A DNA stretch of 64,000 nt from Arenibacter catalasegens (GCF_002909235.1 NZ_PHQQ01000010.1:90281-154280); one strand, 5' to 3'. Shown: positions 1 through 9,665, counted from the stretch's first letter. Numbers and translations are program-made. The notes: a model not told the origin generated them from the letters alone.

Positions 1-243
1 TACGGGTTGCTTTAATTGATTTTGATAGCTCACAGCCCCATCTATTTGTGGAAGCCCCGTGGCAATTGTTTCCCATTTTTGTTTTTTTGCGTCCAACAAA
101 TCCCTATCGGCATTAATGGCGCTGTAATTGTTCTCCAAGGCAAAGGCAATAGCTTCCTCTAGGCTGAAACTATATGTCTGTTCTTGGGCGTAGGTCCAAG
201 TAACTGTAAATAGCATCAAAAGTGCTAAAAAGCTATATTTCAT
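1..243 (-). CDS. TolC-family outer-membrane efflux protein, N-terminal part (runs off the window)
   Basis: The gene begins at the ATG at 243 and reads off the left edge, so 81 codons are visible. They open with a Sec signal peptide ending ..TWTYAQ, followed by SLEEAIAFALENN and NADRDLLDAKKQKWE, the helix pattern that starts outer-membrane factors of the TolC family. Such proteins form the outer-membrane channel of tripartite RND or ABC exporters. It lies 45 bp downstream of the TetR-type gene on the same strand; TetR-TolC-adaptor-RND pump is a common order in Flavobacteriaceae, so the pump genes are expected to the left of the window. Family assignment rests on the N-terminus only. Confidence 0.8.
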   Translation of the reverse strand, partial: MKYSFLALLMLFTVTWTYAQEQTYSFSLEEAIAFALENNYSAINADRDLLDAKKQKWETIATGLPQIDGAVSYQNQLKQPV

Positions 244-287
244 AAAATTCGATTTAATGTTTTTTGATCGGGTCATTTAGTTGTTTT

Positions 288-893
288 TTATTCATGTGTA
301 GAATCGATGATATCATTTAGTATCTTTCTTCCCTTTGGTGTTACAATTCCACGCAAATGATATTCAAGAAAATAATCCTGTAATTCTTTTGCAGAGAAAT
401 TGCCCTCTGGAAAAAAGCGTTCGTCCTTGATACTTGCCACGCCCGAAATATAGATGCGTGATACAAATTCGATGTTCAAATTTTCCCTGTAAATCCCAAG
501 TTCTAAACCTCTTTTAATATTTTTTATCGTGCATTCCTGCATTAGTTCGTATTGCTTTTTCCTAAGGTTTGCAAAAATTTTGGGATAGTATTTCTGTAAC
601 TGGTACTGGGGGGAAGACTTTTCATCCTTTAAATGGGAAATGACAAACTTTTTAATGTCGTACAATTCTTCAATAGGATTCTTAACATTGGCACATATGA
701 ATTCTATTCCTGTATTAATTTGATTAAATAAGCTAAAAGTACACTCCTGTACCAACTTCGTCTTATTTTCAAAATGGGTGTAAATCGTTTTTTTGGATAT
801 CCCCATTTCATTAGCCAAATCGTCCATGGTAACACTTTTGAACCCCAGGTTCAAAAACATATCAGTTGCCTTTTCTAAAATTTTTTCTTTCAT
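288..893 (-). CDS. TetR/AcrR-family transcriptional regulator
   Basis: A 201-residue protein of typical TetR length. Residues about 5-50 form the DNA-binding domain: a first helix with LEKATDMFLNLGFKSVTMDDLA followed in order by the recognition segment MGISKKTIYTHFENK. The C-terminal two thirds is the variable ligand-binding domain. As the first gene ahead of a TolC-type channel it is probably a local repressor of an efflux operon, relieved by an unknown toxic compound. Its own promoter carries a 15-bp palindrome between the -33 and -7 boxes, which suggests autorepression. The ligand cannot be read from the sequence. Confidence 0.9.
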   Translation of the reverse strand: MKEKILEKATDMFLNLGFKSVTMDDLANEMGISKKTIYTHFENKTKLVQECTFSLFNQINTGIEFICANVKNPIEELYDIKKFVISHLKDEKSSPQYQLQKYYPKIFANLRKKQYELMQECTIKNIKRGLELGIYRENLNIEFVSRIYISGVASIKDERFFPEGNFSAKELQDYFLEYHLRGIVTPKGRKILNDIIDSTHE

Positions 894-901
894 AGAGTTT
901 G

Positions 902-932
902 CAAATATAGTTTAGGAAACTAATAAAACAAA
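902..932 (-). promoter_or_regulatory. Bacteroidetes-type promoter with embedded TetR-like operator, upstream of the TetR gene
   Basis: On the minus strand a TTTG box (929-932) is followed after 19 nt by TATATTTG (902-909), matching the Bacteroidetes consensus TTTG-N19-TAnnTTTG. A palindrome TAGTTT-N3-AAACTA (908-922) sits in the spacer and touches the -7 box, an ideal place for repression. A wider inverted pair GGAAACT (915-921) / AGTTTCC (936-942) overlaps it. Transcription would start within a few bases of the ATG at 893, so the mRNA would be leaderless or nearly so. Confidence 0.7.
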
Positions 933-1053
933 AAAAGTTTCCATAGTTTTACGATTTCTTAACATTTCGGTCAATTTCCTTCTATTGGCATTGAGATTTG
1001 TTTCATTATGATAAGTGATGTCTTTTAATGTATTTTTGAAAAAAATTGCCATT

Positions 1054-2028
1054 ATGCAGAGTATAGAACAATACAGGGCCGAATTCCTGGCCTATATGGA
1101 GTATAAATTCAAAATTAAAGAGCCTGTAAATCTGTATGAGCCTATCTCCTATATTCTTAATTTAGGCGGGAAACGATTAAGACCTGTTTTAACTTTAATG
1201 ACGACCGATATTTTTGGAGGGGATTATAAAAAGGCTTTGGATGCCTCTTTGGCCATTGAGGTATTTCACAATTTTTCTTTGGTACATGATGATATTATGG
1301 ATGAGGCCCCATTGAGAAGGGGAAAGCAGACCCTTCATAAAAAGTGGGACATGAATACAGGAATTCTTTCTGGGGATGCCATGTTAATATATAGTTATCA
1401 ACTGTTGGAAAGTTATCCTGCGAGCACCTATAAGAACTTAATGAAATTGTTCAGTAAAACTGCTTTGGAAGTTTGCGAAGGACAACAGTATGATGTGGAT
1501 TTTGAGAACAGGGAAGATGTAAGCATTCCTGAATATCTCATTATGATTCAAAATAAGACGGCTGTTTTAGTAGCCGCGGCCATGAAAATGGGGGCTATAA
1601 TTGCAGATGAATCGGAGGATGTCCAAGATTTGATTTATGATTTTGGAAAAAATCTGGGGATTGCCTTTCAACTTCAGGACGATTATTTGGATGCTTTTGG
1701 AGACCCCAAAAGCTTTGGAAAACAGGTAGGGGGCGATATTATTGAAAACAAAAAGACCTATTTGTACTTAAAAGCTTTGGAATTGGGAACCCCAGATCAG
1801 GCTCAAGAATTAGAGCATTTGTTTTCCATTAAACCAAAGGATGCCACCAATAAAATAAATACCGTTAAAGAATTATTTGAGGAAACAGGGGCAGTATCCC
1901 GTACTATAAAAGAGATAGAAAGTTACACCGATAAGGCATTTAAAACTTTGGAAATGCTAAGCGTTGCACCTGGGAAAAAGGAAACATTAAGGCAGTTTGG
2001 AACTGCCTTAATGAACCGCGAAGTATAA
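1054..2028 (+). CDS. Polyprenyl (isoprenyl diphosphate) synthase
   Basis: A trans-isoprenyl diphosphate synthase that condenses isopentenyl diphosphate with an allylic diphosphate. Both aspartate-rich metal-binding motifs are present: DDIMD in LVHDDIMDEAPLRRG and the second motif LQDDYLDAFGD. The GGKRLRP segment for diphosphate binding is also visible. The open frame extends to a GTG at 1015, but the ATG at 1054 gives MQSIEQYRAEF, the usual start of this family (324 residues). Product chain length cannot be fixed from sequence. A lycopene cyclase gene follows 3.5 kb downstream, so a supply of farnesyl or geranylgeranyl diphosphate for carotenoids is reasonable, as is a general cell role. Confidence 0.9.
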   Translation: MQSIEQYRAEFLAYMEYKFKIKEPVNLYEPISYILNLGGKRLRPVLTLMTTDIFGGDYKKALDASLAIEVFHNFSLVHDDIMDEAPLRRGKQTLHKKWDMNTGILSGDAMLIYSYQLLESYPASTYKNLMKLFSKTALEVCEGQQYDVDFENREDVSIPEYLIMIQNKTAVLVAAAMKMGAIIADESEDVQDLIYDFGKNLGIAFQLQDDYLDAFGDPKSFGKQVGGDIIENKKTYLYLKALELGTPDQAQELEHLFSIKPKDATNKINTVKELFEETGAVSRTIKEIESYTDKAFKTLEMLSVAPGKKETLRQFGTALMNREV

Positions 2029-2029
2029 G

Positions 2030-5000
2030 TTATTCTTTTTTCATACCGGCCAAGAATTCGATTACATCCCTTATTTCCCTTTTGGACATTAAGGAACCCA
2101 TAGGAGGCATCCCTGAAGCCATATTTTGTCTCTTATCTATTCTGGATAGTGCAATTTCCATGGGTTCTGCATCAGAGGTTTTAAGTATGAGCTCATCCTT
2201 GGTTTCCTCTTCCAAAATTCCTGTAACCGTTTGCCCATCTTTTAGGGTAACGGTAACCATTCCGTAACCTGGTGATAAACGTGCACTCGGATTAATCAAC
2301 GCCTCCAGTATTTGTTCCCTGCTCAATAGGTTTCCAATATTGTCCATGGCAGGGCCTACAGATCCACCTGCACCCCCAACGGCATGGCACCTAACACATT
2401 GCCCAGTTGAATTAGTATTGAAATAGTCATATCCTGCCCTTCTGTTTCCGCCATTTAGGGTTTCAGAATAGGCATCCAAACCATCACCGTGGGCTTTAAG
2501 TTTGCCCAGTTGAGCAATTAGTTCTTTGGATTGGGTAGCCTCAACAGCCTCTGTCAGATCCAAGATAACCCCATTTGATAGCTTCTTGTTATTTCCTTGT
2601 TTTATTAGAGCGCTTAGTACATCCTTACTTTTTTCAAGTGGCATCTCTCCCAAAACGCTTAGCATTTTTTGTTGTTCAATAATGGACCCACTTTTAAATA
2701 TAGGCTCTACAATAGCGGGCAATTTTTCTTTGGGAATATCAACTTGGGTTACTAATCCTACAGCCACGGTACGCACATCCCGATTTTTATCTGCCATACC
2801 AATTCTCATAGCCTCTTCAATATTGGTATAATTTAGATCTCCAAGTGCCATTAACATGGCAGAACGCACCTCTGGGGAAGTATTGCTTTTCATGATAGTT
2901 GCCAATTGGGCATTGTAACCATCTATTTTGAGGGCGCTTATGGCCTTGGCTGCGGCCACTAAAATATCCGGGTTTTTATCCTTTAAAAAGTCGGGAATAT
3001 ATTTTTCTATTTTATGTTTTACGGCAATGGCATCCCTATTAATTTCTCCCCTATAACGCCCATCTACCCTGTCCAGGACAGAAGGGGAGGCCCATGTGCC
3101 AATGGCTGCCAATGCTTCACCTCTAAGTGTGCTGGACACAGTTGTTCTGCGTGCAAAGTCGATTAGCAGGTCCAACTCCTTATCACCTCCAACCCTAAGT
3201 GCGGCATTAATACTTCTGCGCAATAATGGTTCAGAGGTAAATCTTTCCTCTTTCAACAAGGAGGCTAAAGCAGGCAAGGCAGGTTCAATTGACCAATCGT
3301 CGTTGATTGCCCTAGCGGCCTCGGTAACTATATATTCATCCTGGTCCCTTAAAAAAAGGGCTAAATGTTCATTCTGTAGTCGTCTCAATACCAATACAGC
3401 GGCTATGCGCAAACTTCTGTTTTTACTGTCGGCCAAGGCAATTATAGGGGCAGTTTCTCCAATTCTGCTAAGCGCCAATACAGCTGCATGTCTTAAATAA
3501 AGATCTTCGTCATTATTAGCCTCCAACATGGTTAATAAGGGCTGAACTGCACTTTTTTCCGCAATCCTACCTATAGCTTGTGCAGCGAAGAAACGAACTC
3601 GGGCGTTTTGGTGTCCAAGCAAGGAAATTAGGTTTTTACCGGCATTATTATATCTAACATCTCCCAGAGTTTTGGCAGCCTGTGCCACAATTTCCGCGTC
3701 ACTGTCCTTTAAAAGGAGCATTAAAGCTTCCGCTCTTTCCAATTTTTTTCGTGCCAATTGTCCAATGCCCCAAATTCCATGGACCCGGGCCAATTGGTTT
3801 TCCTTTTGTGTAATGGCTACGGTAAATGCTTTTTGGCCCTTATTATCCCTATCTGCCAATTCGAACTGCGCTTTTTGGCGAATACGCATATCTGGATATG
3901 ATAGGAATTGGATCAATTCGTCTGCGCTTTGGTCTGTATAGTCCAAGGTCATTAAACGCTCTGTTTCCTTTCTTTCCGCCTTAAGGTCGTTTTTGTTGGC
4001 AGCAACATCCAACTTCCAGACCCGACCGTAATTTTTGGTGTCCCAGCCGTTCATCCAGTCTGCAATGTAAAGAGCACCATCCGGTGCGAAACGAATTCCT
4101 GTAGGGAGAATTCCACTCAAAATATCTTGTTCCTTATTTAATTCAAAGGAGGCACCTTTAGGTTTTAAGTCGAAACTCCATATGTGAGATCTACTTGGAT
4201 TACCAACAAACTCCACTAGAAAAAATTTATTTTTCCATTCTTTCCCCAAGGCCGTGCCGGGGTTGTATGCCATTCCAGTGGGACCATTGTGAAAGTTCAT
4301 TATGGGCGGAATAATATAGGCGGCTTGGTTTTCCCAACGTGGAACAAAAAGTTTTTCATCCATCCAAACGTTGTAGCTATTGTTTTTTGGGTCGGTATAT
4401 TTGCCATATTGCCAGTTGGAGCGCCAACCTGCATCCGATCCTTCGACAATATATACCAAGCGTTCACTTTCTCCACGGTGATCTCCGTCATTATCAGCGG
4501 TAATAATATTACCGTATTCGTCAAATACGAATTCATGCGTATTACGGACACCAGCGGCAAAAACTTCAAAATCGCTACCATCGGGATTGGATCTAACAAT
4601 AACCCCTTGATTAGGGTATTTGTGATTTGTTCCGTCTGCGGTAGTAATATTGGCCCCTATATCGCCAATACCCCAATATATCCTTCCGTCAGGACCTTCA
4701 ATAGCTCCGGACATTCCATGTCCCCCAAAACCGATATGTACCCCGTAACCATGGGAAATGGAAGTTTTATCGTTCATAATCCCATCTCCATCCTCATCGG
4801 TAATTCTCCACATATCCGGAGCAATACCTACGAACATATCATTTTTCCTAACCAATAATGCTCCGGCAACATCCGATTTTTCTTCATTAAAATCATTCAC
4901 AATTCTTGTAGCAACATTGGCATAGCCATTAGCATTTTGATCCTCCAATTTCCATATTTCCTCCTTTTGCACCGTGAGATCTTTCCAATCGTGGATGCCA

Positions 5001-5440
5001 TCATTATTTAAGTCCTTTAACCATTCGTTTTCCTCGGTTTTTTCGGAGGCGAAGGTTTCATGTAAAAAGTTCTTTCTATCCTCCACGGATTGTAGGGCAA
5101 TTGATGGTGTCATCCAATGTCTGAAACCTCTGATATCAAATTCAGAGTTTTTTTGACGGTTGGTCCTAGTAAGGTATATGTTTCCTTCATCGTCAACGGA
5201 CATCGCCACTGGATCAGGAGCCAAGGAATCTGAAGCCCATAAAGACAATGTTAAGCCTTCTGCGACTTGTGCGGGAACGCTTTCCCTTATTTCCTTAAAC
5301 CTGTTTAAGGCAGTAGTGGTGTCTTCTTTTATTACCAACAAGGGTTCCTGGGGTTGCTTGGGTTTTTTATCACAGGATATGGCAAAAATGCCAAAAAGGG
5401 ATAGAACTAAGGCAGTTCTGAAGGTAGATATGGTTTGCAT
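2030..5440 (-). CDS. Lipoprotein with PVC-type dehydrogenase-like propeller, HEAT repeats and cytochrome c domain
   Basis: An 1136-residue secreted protein. The N-terminus ends in a lipobox (GIFAISC), so it is probably anchored by lipid. Residues about 55-470 resemble the putative membrane-bound dehydrogenase domain first described in Planctomycetes (GFGGHGMSGAIEGPDGRIYWG, VRNTHEFVFDEYGN, LPTGIRFAPDGALYIADW). About 500-1000 is a long run of HEAT-like helical repeats. The C-terminus has one haem c attachment site, CVRCH, in the heme-binding module that usually closes this architecture. The substrate is unknown; such proteins are often linked to sugar or alcohol oxidation. It converges on the isoprenyl synthase, one base apart. 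Confidence 0.85.
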   Translation of the reverse strand: MQTISTFRTALVLSLFGIFAISCDKKPKQPQEPLLVIKEDTTTALNRFKEIRESVPAQVAEGLTLSLWASDSLAPDPVAMSVDDEGNIYLTRTNRQKNSEFDIRGFRHWMTPSIALQSVEDRKNFLHETFASEKTEENEWLKDLNNDGIHDWKDLTVQKEEIWKLEDQNANGYANVATRIVNDFNEEKSDVAGALLVRKNDMFVGIAPDMWRITDEDGDGIMNDKTSISHGYGVHIGFGGHGMSGAIEGPDGRIYWGIGDIGANITTADGTNHKYPNQGVIVRSNPDGSDFEVFAAGVRNTHEFVFDEYGNIITADNDGDHRGESERLVYIVEGSDAGWRSNWQYGKYTDPKNNSYNVWMDEKLFVPRWENQAAYIIPPIMNFHNGPTGMAYNPGTALGKEWKNKFFLVEFVGNPSRSHIWSFDLKPKGASFELNKEQDILSGILPTGIRFAPDGALYIADWMNGWDTKNYGRVWKLDVAANKNDLKAERKETERLMTLDYTDQSADELIQFLSYPDMRIRQKAQFELADRDNKGQKAFTVAITQKENQLARVHGIWGIGQLARKKLERAEALMLLLKDSDAEIVAQAAKTLGDVRYNNAGKNLISLLGHQNARVRFFAAQAIGRIAEKSAVQPLLTMLEANNDEDLYLRHAAVLALSRIGETAPIIALADSKNRSLRIAAVLVLRRLQNEHLALFLRDQDEYIVTEAARAINDDWSIEPALPALASLLKEERFTSEPLLRRSINAALRVGGDKELDLLIDFARRTTVSSTLRGEALAAIGTWASPSVLDRVDGRYRGEINRDAIAVKHKIEKYIPDFLKDKNPDILVAAAKAISALKIDGYNAQLATIMKSNTSPEVRSAMLMALGDLNYTNIEEAMRIGMADKNRDVRTVAVGLVTQVDIPKEKLPAIVEPIFKSGSIIEQQKMLSVLGEMPLEKSKDVLSALIKQGNNKKLSNGVILDLTEAVEATQSKELIAQLGKLKAHGDGLDAYSETLNGGNRRAGYDYFNTNSTGQCVRCHAVGGAGGSVGPAMDNIGNLLSREQILEALINPSARLSPGYGMVTVTLKDGQTVTGILEEETKDELILKTSDAEPMEIALSRIDKRQNMASGMPPMGSLMSKREIRDVIEFLAGMKKE

Positions 5441-5506
5441 GTGAGTAATTGGTTTTTAAAAGAGTAAAATATACGGGTATATATCAGTATTAGAAAATAT
5501 AGCTTG

Positions 5507-6667
5507 TTAAATTAAAAAAACCCTTCGGATGAAGGCCTGAATAAATTCTTTTTTAGGGCAGGCAGCTATTATTTTTAAGTCTTCCAGGATACCGGTTTTT
5601 TCGTCTAAAAATTTAAATATTTGTTGTGGCCCACGGTTCTTGAACAGTTGTCCAAAAATTAATCTTCCCTTATTGTTGGTCTTATGTAGTATATCCAATA
5701 GGAGGAGGTCATAAAACCAAAATCGGTCCTTTTTAAAAAAGGAATTTAATGGTTTGTCTCTTTTTAAAAATGGGATTAACGCTGTTATTTTTTGGTGTGT
5801 CCGCATAAAGGTATAGCCCGAACTTGGCTTTGCCCAGCCTCCGGCAACACCTATATGCATTAGGTTTGTGCTGTTGTGGATGTTAAAATCATAACAGCTC
5901 ATGGGGATACTTCCTTTTTCCCTTTCTATTATTTCATAATCTTGGCAACCCAATTCATCATTTAGATAGGACTTTATAGCCTCTTCATATTCCTTTTCTG
6001 GGAGCATATTTTCAGAGAATAAGGTGTATTCCACCAAGGCCTCTGTTTCTGAAAATGGCAATACGTACATAAAACGGGTGTTTCCCTTCTGTGGAATGGA
6101 GAAATCCATAAAAGTGGCTTGATTCCCATCAAATATAGGTTTTGTTGTTTTTACAAACCATCCTATGAAATGTTGCTGTAAAACCGGATATTTTTGTTGT
6201 TGTAACAGCGGCTTATAGTCAAATATACTATTGAATACCCTTTTGCCTTTAAAAGTATTGGTATCAGTGGAGACCATTACTTCATTGCCTTTATCTTGAA
6301 CTTCTTTTACGTTCCCTTGTAACAAAGTGATGTTGGAACGGCAAGCTAATTGGTTACGGTAAGAACGGTAAAAATCCTCAGCTCGAATCATTTTATACAG
6401 GTATGGGGCAATGGACGTGCGTTTGGAATATTGATCATCTGCTACTAGAATATGATCCCAGGTTTTGTAAAGTATAGTATCAAAATCTCCTTCGCCAATT
6501 TCCCAAAAACACCAGGTGCGGTCATTTTGTTTGTTTAAATTTCTGTCTAACAATAGGATTGATTTCTGAGCAAAGAAATTATCCTTGGTCATAGCATTGG
6601 CCAATAACAAACCAGAGGCCCCTGCGCCAATAATAATATAATCGTATGTTGCCGTGGAAATACTCAA
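5507..6667 (-). CDS. crtY: Lycopene beta-cyclase (CrtY family)
   Basis: A 386-residue FAD-dependent cyclase of the CrtY type. The N-terminal dinucleotide fold is YDYIIIGAGASGLLLANAM. The family signature DRTWCFWE occurs slightly further in (NDRTWCFWEIGEGDFD), and the C-terminal part has the GVAGGWAKPSSGYTF segment typical of CrtY proteins. It would convert lycopene end groups to beta-ionone rings, giving beta-carotene as precursor of zeaxanthin-type flavobacterial pigments. No other crt gene lies nearby in this window, so it is detached from any main carotenoid cluster. Confidence 0.88.
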   Translation of the reverse strand: MSISTATYDYIIIGAGASGLLLANAMTKDNFFAQKSILLLDRNLNKQNDRTWCFWEIGEGDFDTILYKTWDHILVADDQYSKRTSIAPYLYKMIRAEDFYRSYRNQLACRSNITLLQGNVKEVQDKGNEVMVSTDTNTFKGKRVFNSIFDYKPLLQQQKYPVLQQHFIGWFVKTTKPIFDGNQATFMDFSIPQKGNTRFMYVLPFSETEALVEYTLFSENMLPEKEYEEAIKSYLNDELGCQDYEIIEREKGSIPMSCYDFNIHNSTNLMHIGVAGGWAKPSSGYTFMRTHQKITALIPFLKRDKPLNSFFKKDRFWFYDLLLLDILHKTNNKGRLIFGQLFKNRGPQQIFKFLDEKTGILEDLKIIAACPKKEFIQAFIRRVFLI

Positions 6668-6789
6668 TTGTGTTAAGGGATTAGGCCGAGTTTAGTGTGA
6701 ATTAGTGTCCATCATCGGGATGCCATCCAAAAGTACAAATTCTATTGGTAGAACTTACAAACCGGATAATGGTAAATTATGGAGATTTT

Positions 6790-7281
6790 TTAAGGCATTT
6801 TCTCTAGTATTCCCAGTAATTGATCGGCATCAAGATATTGAAAATAGCGTGCTTGGGCAATAAAAGAGGAATCCATAAATACTAATGCTGGTAGCGTAAA
6901 GGGGGCATCTTTTCTGCTAGCCAATAGAAGGGGTATTTCATGAACGGGATTACGTCTTTTTGCTCTTGGATTTGTAAAACGCTGTTCTCCAAAAACAATG
7001 GTATCCTTGGTTTCTACATTAAATTTTATAGCATAGAAATCCTTATTTATTTTATGAACAACTTTAGGGTCTTTAAAGGCTACTTCATCCATTTTTAAGC
7101 AAGGAGAACACCAATCCGCATAAAAATGTATGAATACCTTTTGCGGATGTACTTTAAGGGAATCATGTAGTTGCTCAAAGCTAATCCAATTAATTTCATT
7201 TTTTTCTTGTGCATGTGCATCGTTCCATGGTAGAAATGAATTCACCAGCAATATTATAAGTGTTGTCTTGGGTAGCTTCAT
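6790..7281 (-). CDS. Secreted thioredoxin-fold protein
   Basis: A 163-residue protein with an N-terminal signal peptide (up to about AHAQ) and a thioredoxin fold with active site WCSPC in FYADWCSPCLKMDE. The cis-Pro region appears as FTLPALVFMD. It starts two bases after the stop of the TonB-receptor gene, so the two are probably one operon. A periplasmic disulphide reductase beside a metal-regulated receptor could keep a bound metal or cysteine pair reduced; the receptor itself carries a DCQTC motif. That link is inference. Confidence 0.85.
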   Translation of the reverse strand: MKLPKTTLIILLVNSFLPWNDAHAQEKNEINWISFEQLHDSLKVHPQKVFIHFYADWCSPCLKMDEVAFKDPKVVHKINKDFYAIKFNVETKDTIVFGEQRFTNPRAKRRNPVHEIPLLLASRKDAPFTLPALVFMDSSFIAQARYFQYLDADQLLGILEKMP

Positions 7282-7283
7282 TC

Positions 7284-9587
7284 TTATAAAGATTTTATCC
7301 TTAGTCCTATAAAAACGGTTCTTGGAGCCCCAGGACCATAGACGTAGTTACTATCCCTGTTTTTCCCCAAATCAAAATCGTCCTGATAAGCATTGGTCAA
7401 ATTTTTGACACCACCAAATATCTCTATTCCTGTGTCAATTTCGGAAAATGCGTGGTTATAGCCAAGGCGGAGACTTAGTTCCGTAAACGTTGGGGACTGG
7501 GTATATTCATTTACTTGCTGTCCTGTTCCCTCCCCACTATAATGGGCAATTTCCATAGGTCCGGTGTACACAATATTGGCGCTACCACTTAATTTTTTAG
7601 TGGGTGTATAAGTAATAGTGGCATAACCGTAGTGGTTTGGGGTTCTTAAAAATGCCCTTTTTGCTTCCAATCCTGTAATATTCTCAATGGCATTATCGAA
7701 GAGGCTGGATTGTAGGGTGAAGCCTGCTTCGATCTGAAGCAAATAATCAAAATTGGCTCTAGTTTCTAGGGTAATACCCCGGACCGTTGCACCAGGACCG
7801 TTTCTCTTTTCAAAACGCTGTCCAAATTCATCCTCGCCCAAAGGGAAAAGATAATAGGCATCATTTAAGTGGGTATAAAACCCCTCCAGAGTAAAACCGG
7901 CAATGAAGTGTTCTGATGCCTTATCATAATTAATAGATCCTGTAAAACTGTTGGAGCGTTCCTCCTTTAGGCGGTCGGATAATGAAATACGGGAGATACC
8001 ACCTCCGGCAAAGGCAATGTGCAAGTCCGTATCAAAAGCTTGGGGAGCCCTAAAACCAGTACCCCAACCCAATCTCAATTGTGTCTCCTTGTTCCACTTG
8101 TAGAGCAAGGAGAGCCTAGGGCTAATAATAGTTTTGTCTACTAGGTTGTGGTCATCGATCCTAAAACCGGAAAGAAAATTTAATTTGGCAGAAATATCCC
8201 AGTCGTTCTGTATAAAACCACTTAAATTCCTAGTTGTTTGGTCTATTTTATAATTATAGGGTTCAATAACATCCAGTACCTCGTCATATACAAATTCGGA
8301 ACCAAATGTAAATACGGTTTTACCGCCAAGAAACTCTTTAAAGCTATGATTGTATTGTGTGCCACCTTGATGTGTAGTAACATTTGATATTCCGTAAGGG
8401 GGGTCCGCCAAGAATTCCCCCAATTCTGGTTGGCTGTCCGGGATTATGCCCGTATAATGATCACGATCGGTATATTGACCACCATAATAAAGTATAAGTG
8501 CACTTTTTTCCTCATTAAAATTTATTTGATAATCCAGACTGCCCATGAGTACGTTATGGGTCCTTTCTTCGGATTGCTGTGCCAAGTGGGCAGGTTTATC
8601 CACCATCTCCCCGCCGTACCGGTATTCATTTATGCTACTAATACTTACTTCTAACTTTTGGTTTTTCTTTGGTAGGTAAAAGAAGTTGGTACCGAAGGAG
8701 TTGTTTTTTAGCTGTGGTAGCTCAGAAAAATTATCGCCGTTAGCGTCATAGGTGTCACGGTCCCTCTTGCTGACGAAAAAGGTGGCTCCTGCATTTCGTT
8801 TTGGATTTACTACGGTTGCGTTTCCTACTAGAAGATGATCGTTGCCATTGTTCCCTACATTTTGATAGGTATAGGTAAAGGAATAGTCGTTTTGTCTTGG
8901 AATTTTGGTGATCACATTCACGGTACCACCTATGGCACTTGATCCGTATAAGGCCGAAACGCCGCCTCGGACTATTTCTATACGTTCTATCATGTTGGTT
9001 GGAATTTGCTCCATACCGTATAAGCCGGTAAGCGGGCTAAAAATAGGCCTTCCGTTGATCAATATTTGTGAATACCCCCCTTGAAGTCCATTTATCCGCA
9101 ATTGGGTATAATTGCACGTTTGGCAATCGGTTTCCACCCGGAGGCCTGGTTGGAACCTAAGCCCTTCAGAAAGATTTGTTGCCACTACATTATCCAATGT
9201 TTTACTGTTGATCAGATTTACGATGACGGGGGAGTCCGTGCGTCTTTTGTCCGTTCGCGTTCCAGTTACCACTACCTGTTCCAGCCCCATAACATCTTCT
9301 TTTAATTCAAAATTTAATTTTAATGTAGGGGATTGGTCTACAATAGTTTTTTTAAGTATGGAGGTGTATCCTATGCTTTGGCAAACTACGGTATAGCTTC
9401 CAAAGGGAGCGTTTAGGCTATACTTCCCTGTTTCATCCGTAGTGGTGCCGATGTGGGTGCCTTGCAGCTGTATGGTCGCCCAGGCCAATAGCTCTCCGTT
9501 GGAGGTAACTGTACCTTCCAAGGTTCCGGTTTGGGAGAAAAGAAGGGATAATGGTGCAAATAGAAATAGTAAAATTATATTTTTCAT
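7284..9587 (-). CDS. TonB-dependent outer-membrane receptor, probably metal uptake
   Basis: A 767-residue receptor. A signal peptide is followed by a carboxypeptidase-like regulatory beta domain (about 22-100: GTLEGTVTSNGELLAWATI), a plug domain (about 120-230, INGRPIFSPLTGLYG, IEIVRGGVSALYGSSAIGG) and a 22-strand barrel ending in the family's aromatic C-terminal strand. A CxxC within DCQTCNYTQLRING lies in the plug. Divergently placed from a DtxR-type regulator and a ZIP transporter and cotranscribed with a thioredoxin-like gene, it likely imports iron, manganese or zinc, or a chelate. Substrate identity is inferred from context only. Confidence 0.88.
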   Translation of the reverse strand: MKNIILLFLFAPLSLLFSQTGTLEGTVTSNGELLAWATIQLQGTHIGTTTDETGKYSLNAPFGSYTVVCQSIGYTSILKKTIVDQSPTLKLNFELKEDVMGLEQVVVTGTRTDKRRTDSPVIVNLINSKTLDNVVATNLSEGLRFQPGLRVETDCQTCNYTQLRINGLQGGYSQILINGRPIFSPLTGLYGMEQIPTNMIERIEIVRGGVSALYGSSAIGGTVNVITKIPRQNDYSFTYTYQNVGNNGNDHLLVGNATVVNPKRNAGATFFVSKRDRDTYDANGDNFSELPQLKNNSFGTNFFYLPKKNQKLEVSISSINEYRYGGEMVDKPAHLAQQSEERTHNVLMGSLDYQINFNEEKSALILYYGGQYTDRDHYTGIIPDSQPELGEFLADPPYGISNVTTHQGGTQYNHSFKEFLGGKTVFTFGSEFVYDEVLDVIEPYNYKIDQTTRNLSGFIQNDWDISAKLNFLSGFRIDDHNLVDKTIISPRLSLLYKWNKETQLRLGWGTGFRAPQAFDTDLHIAFAGGGISRISLSDRLKEERSNSFTGSINYDKASEHFIAGFTLEGFYTHLNDAYYLFPLGEDEFGQRFEKRNGPGATVRGITLETRANFDYLLQIEAGFTLQSSLFDNAIENITGLEAKRAFLRTPNHYGYATITYTPTKKLSGSANIVYTGPMEIAHYSGEGTGQQVNEYTQSPTFTELSLRLGYNHAFSEIDTGIEIFGGVKNLTNAYQDDFDLGKNRDSNYVYGPGAPRTVFIGLRIKSL

Positions 9588-9608
9588 TAAGTTAAATTAT
9601 ATTTTAGG

Positions 9609-9650
9609 CAAATCTAAAAATTTGTTTGTACAAATAAAAATGTATTTTTG
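9609..9650. promoter_or_regulatory. Divergent promoter region with palindrome, DtxR-type regulator / TonB receptor
   Basis: Plus strand: TTTG (9621-9624), 18 nt, TATTTTTG (9643-9650) gives a promoter for the DtxR-type gene with a leader of only about 10 nt. Minus strand: TAGATTTG (9609-9616) is a good -7 box for the receptor operon, with a weak -33. A perfect 10-bp palindrome TTTGTACAAA (9625-9634) lies between the two -7 boxes, upstream of both. It is the best candidate for the metalloregulator's operator, acting on both operons. Confidence 0.65.
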
Positions 9651-9665
9651 TATAAATATTATTTG

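Noticed and set aside
4289..4858. 189-codon open frame antisense to the cytochrome/HEAT lipoprotein gene
   Set aside because: It is a shadow of a clearly coding minus-strand gene and has no recognisable domain or start context.
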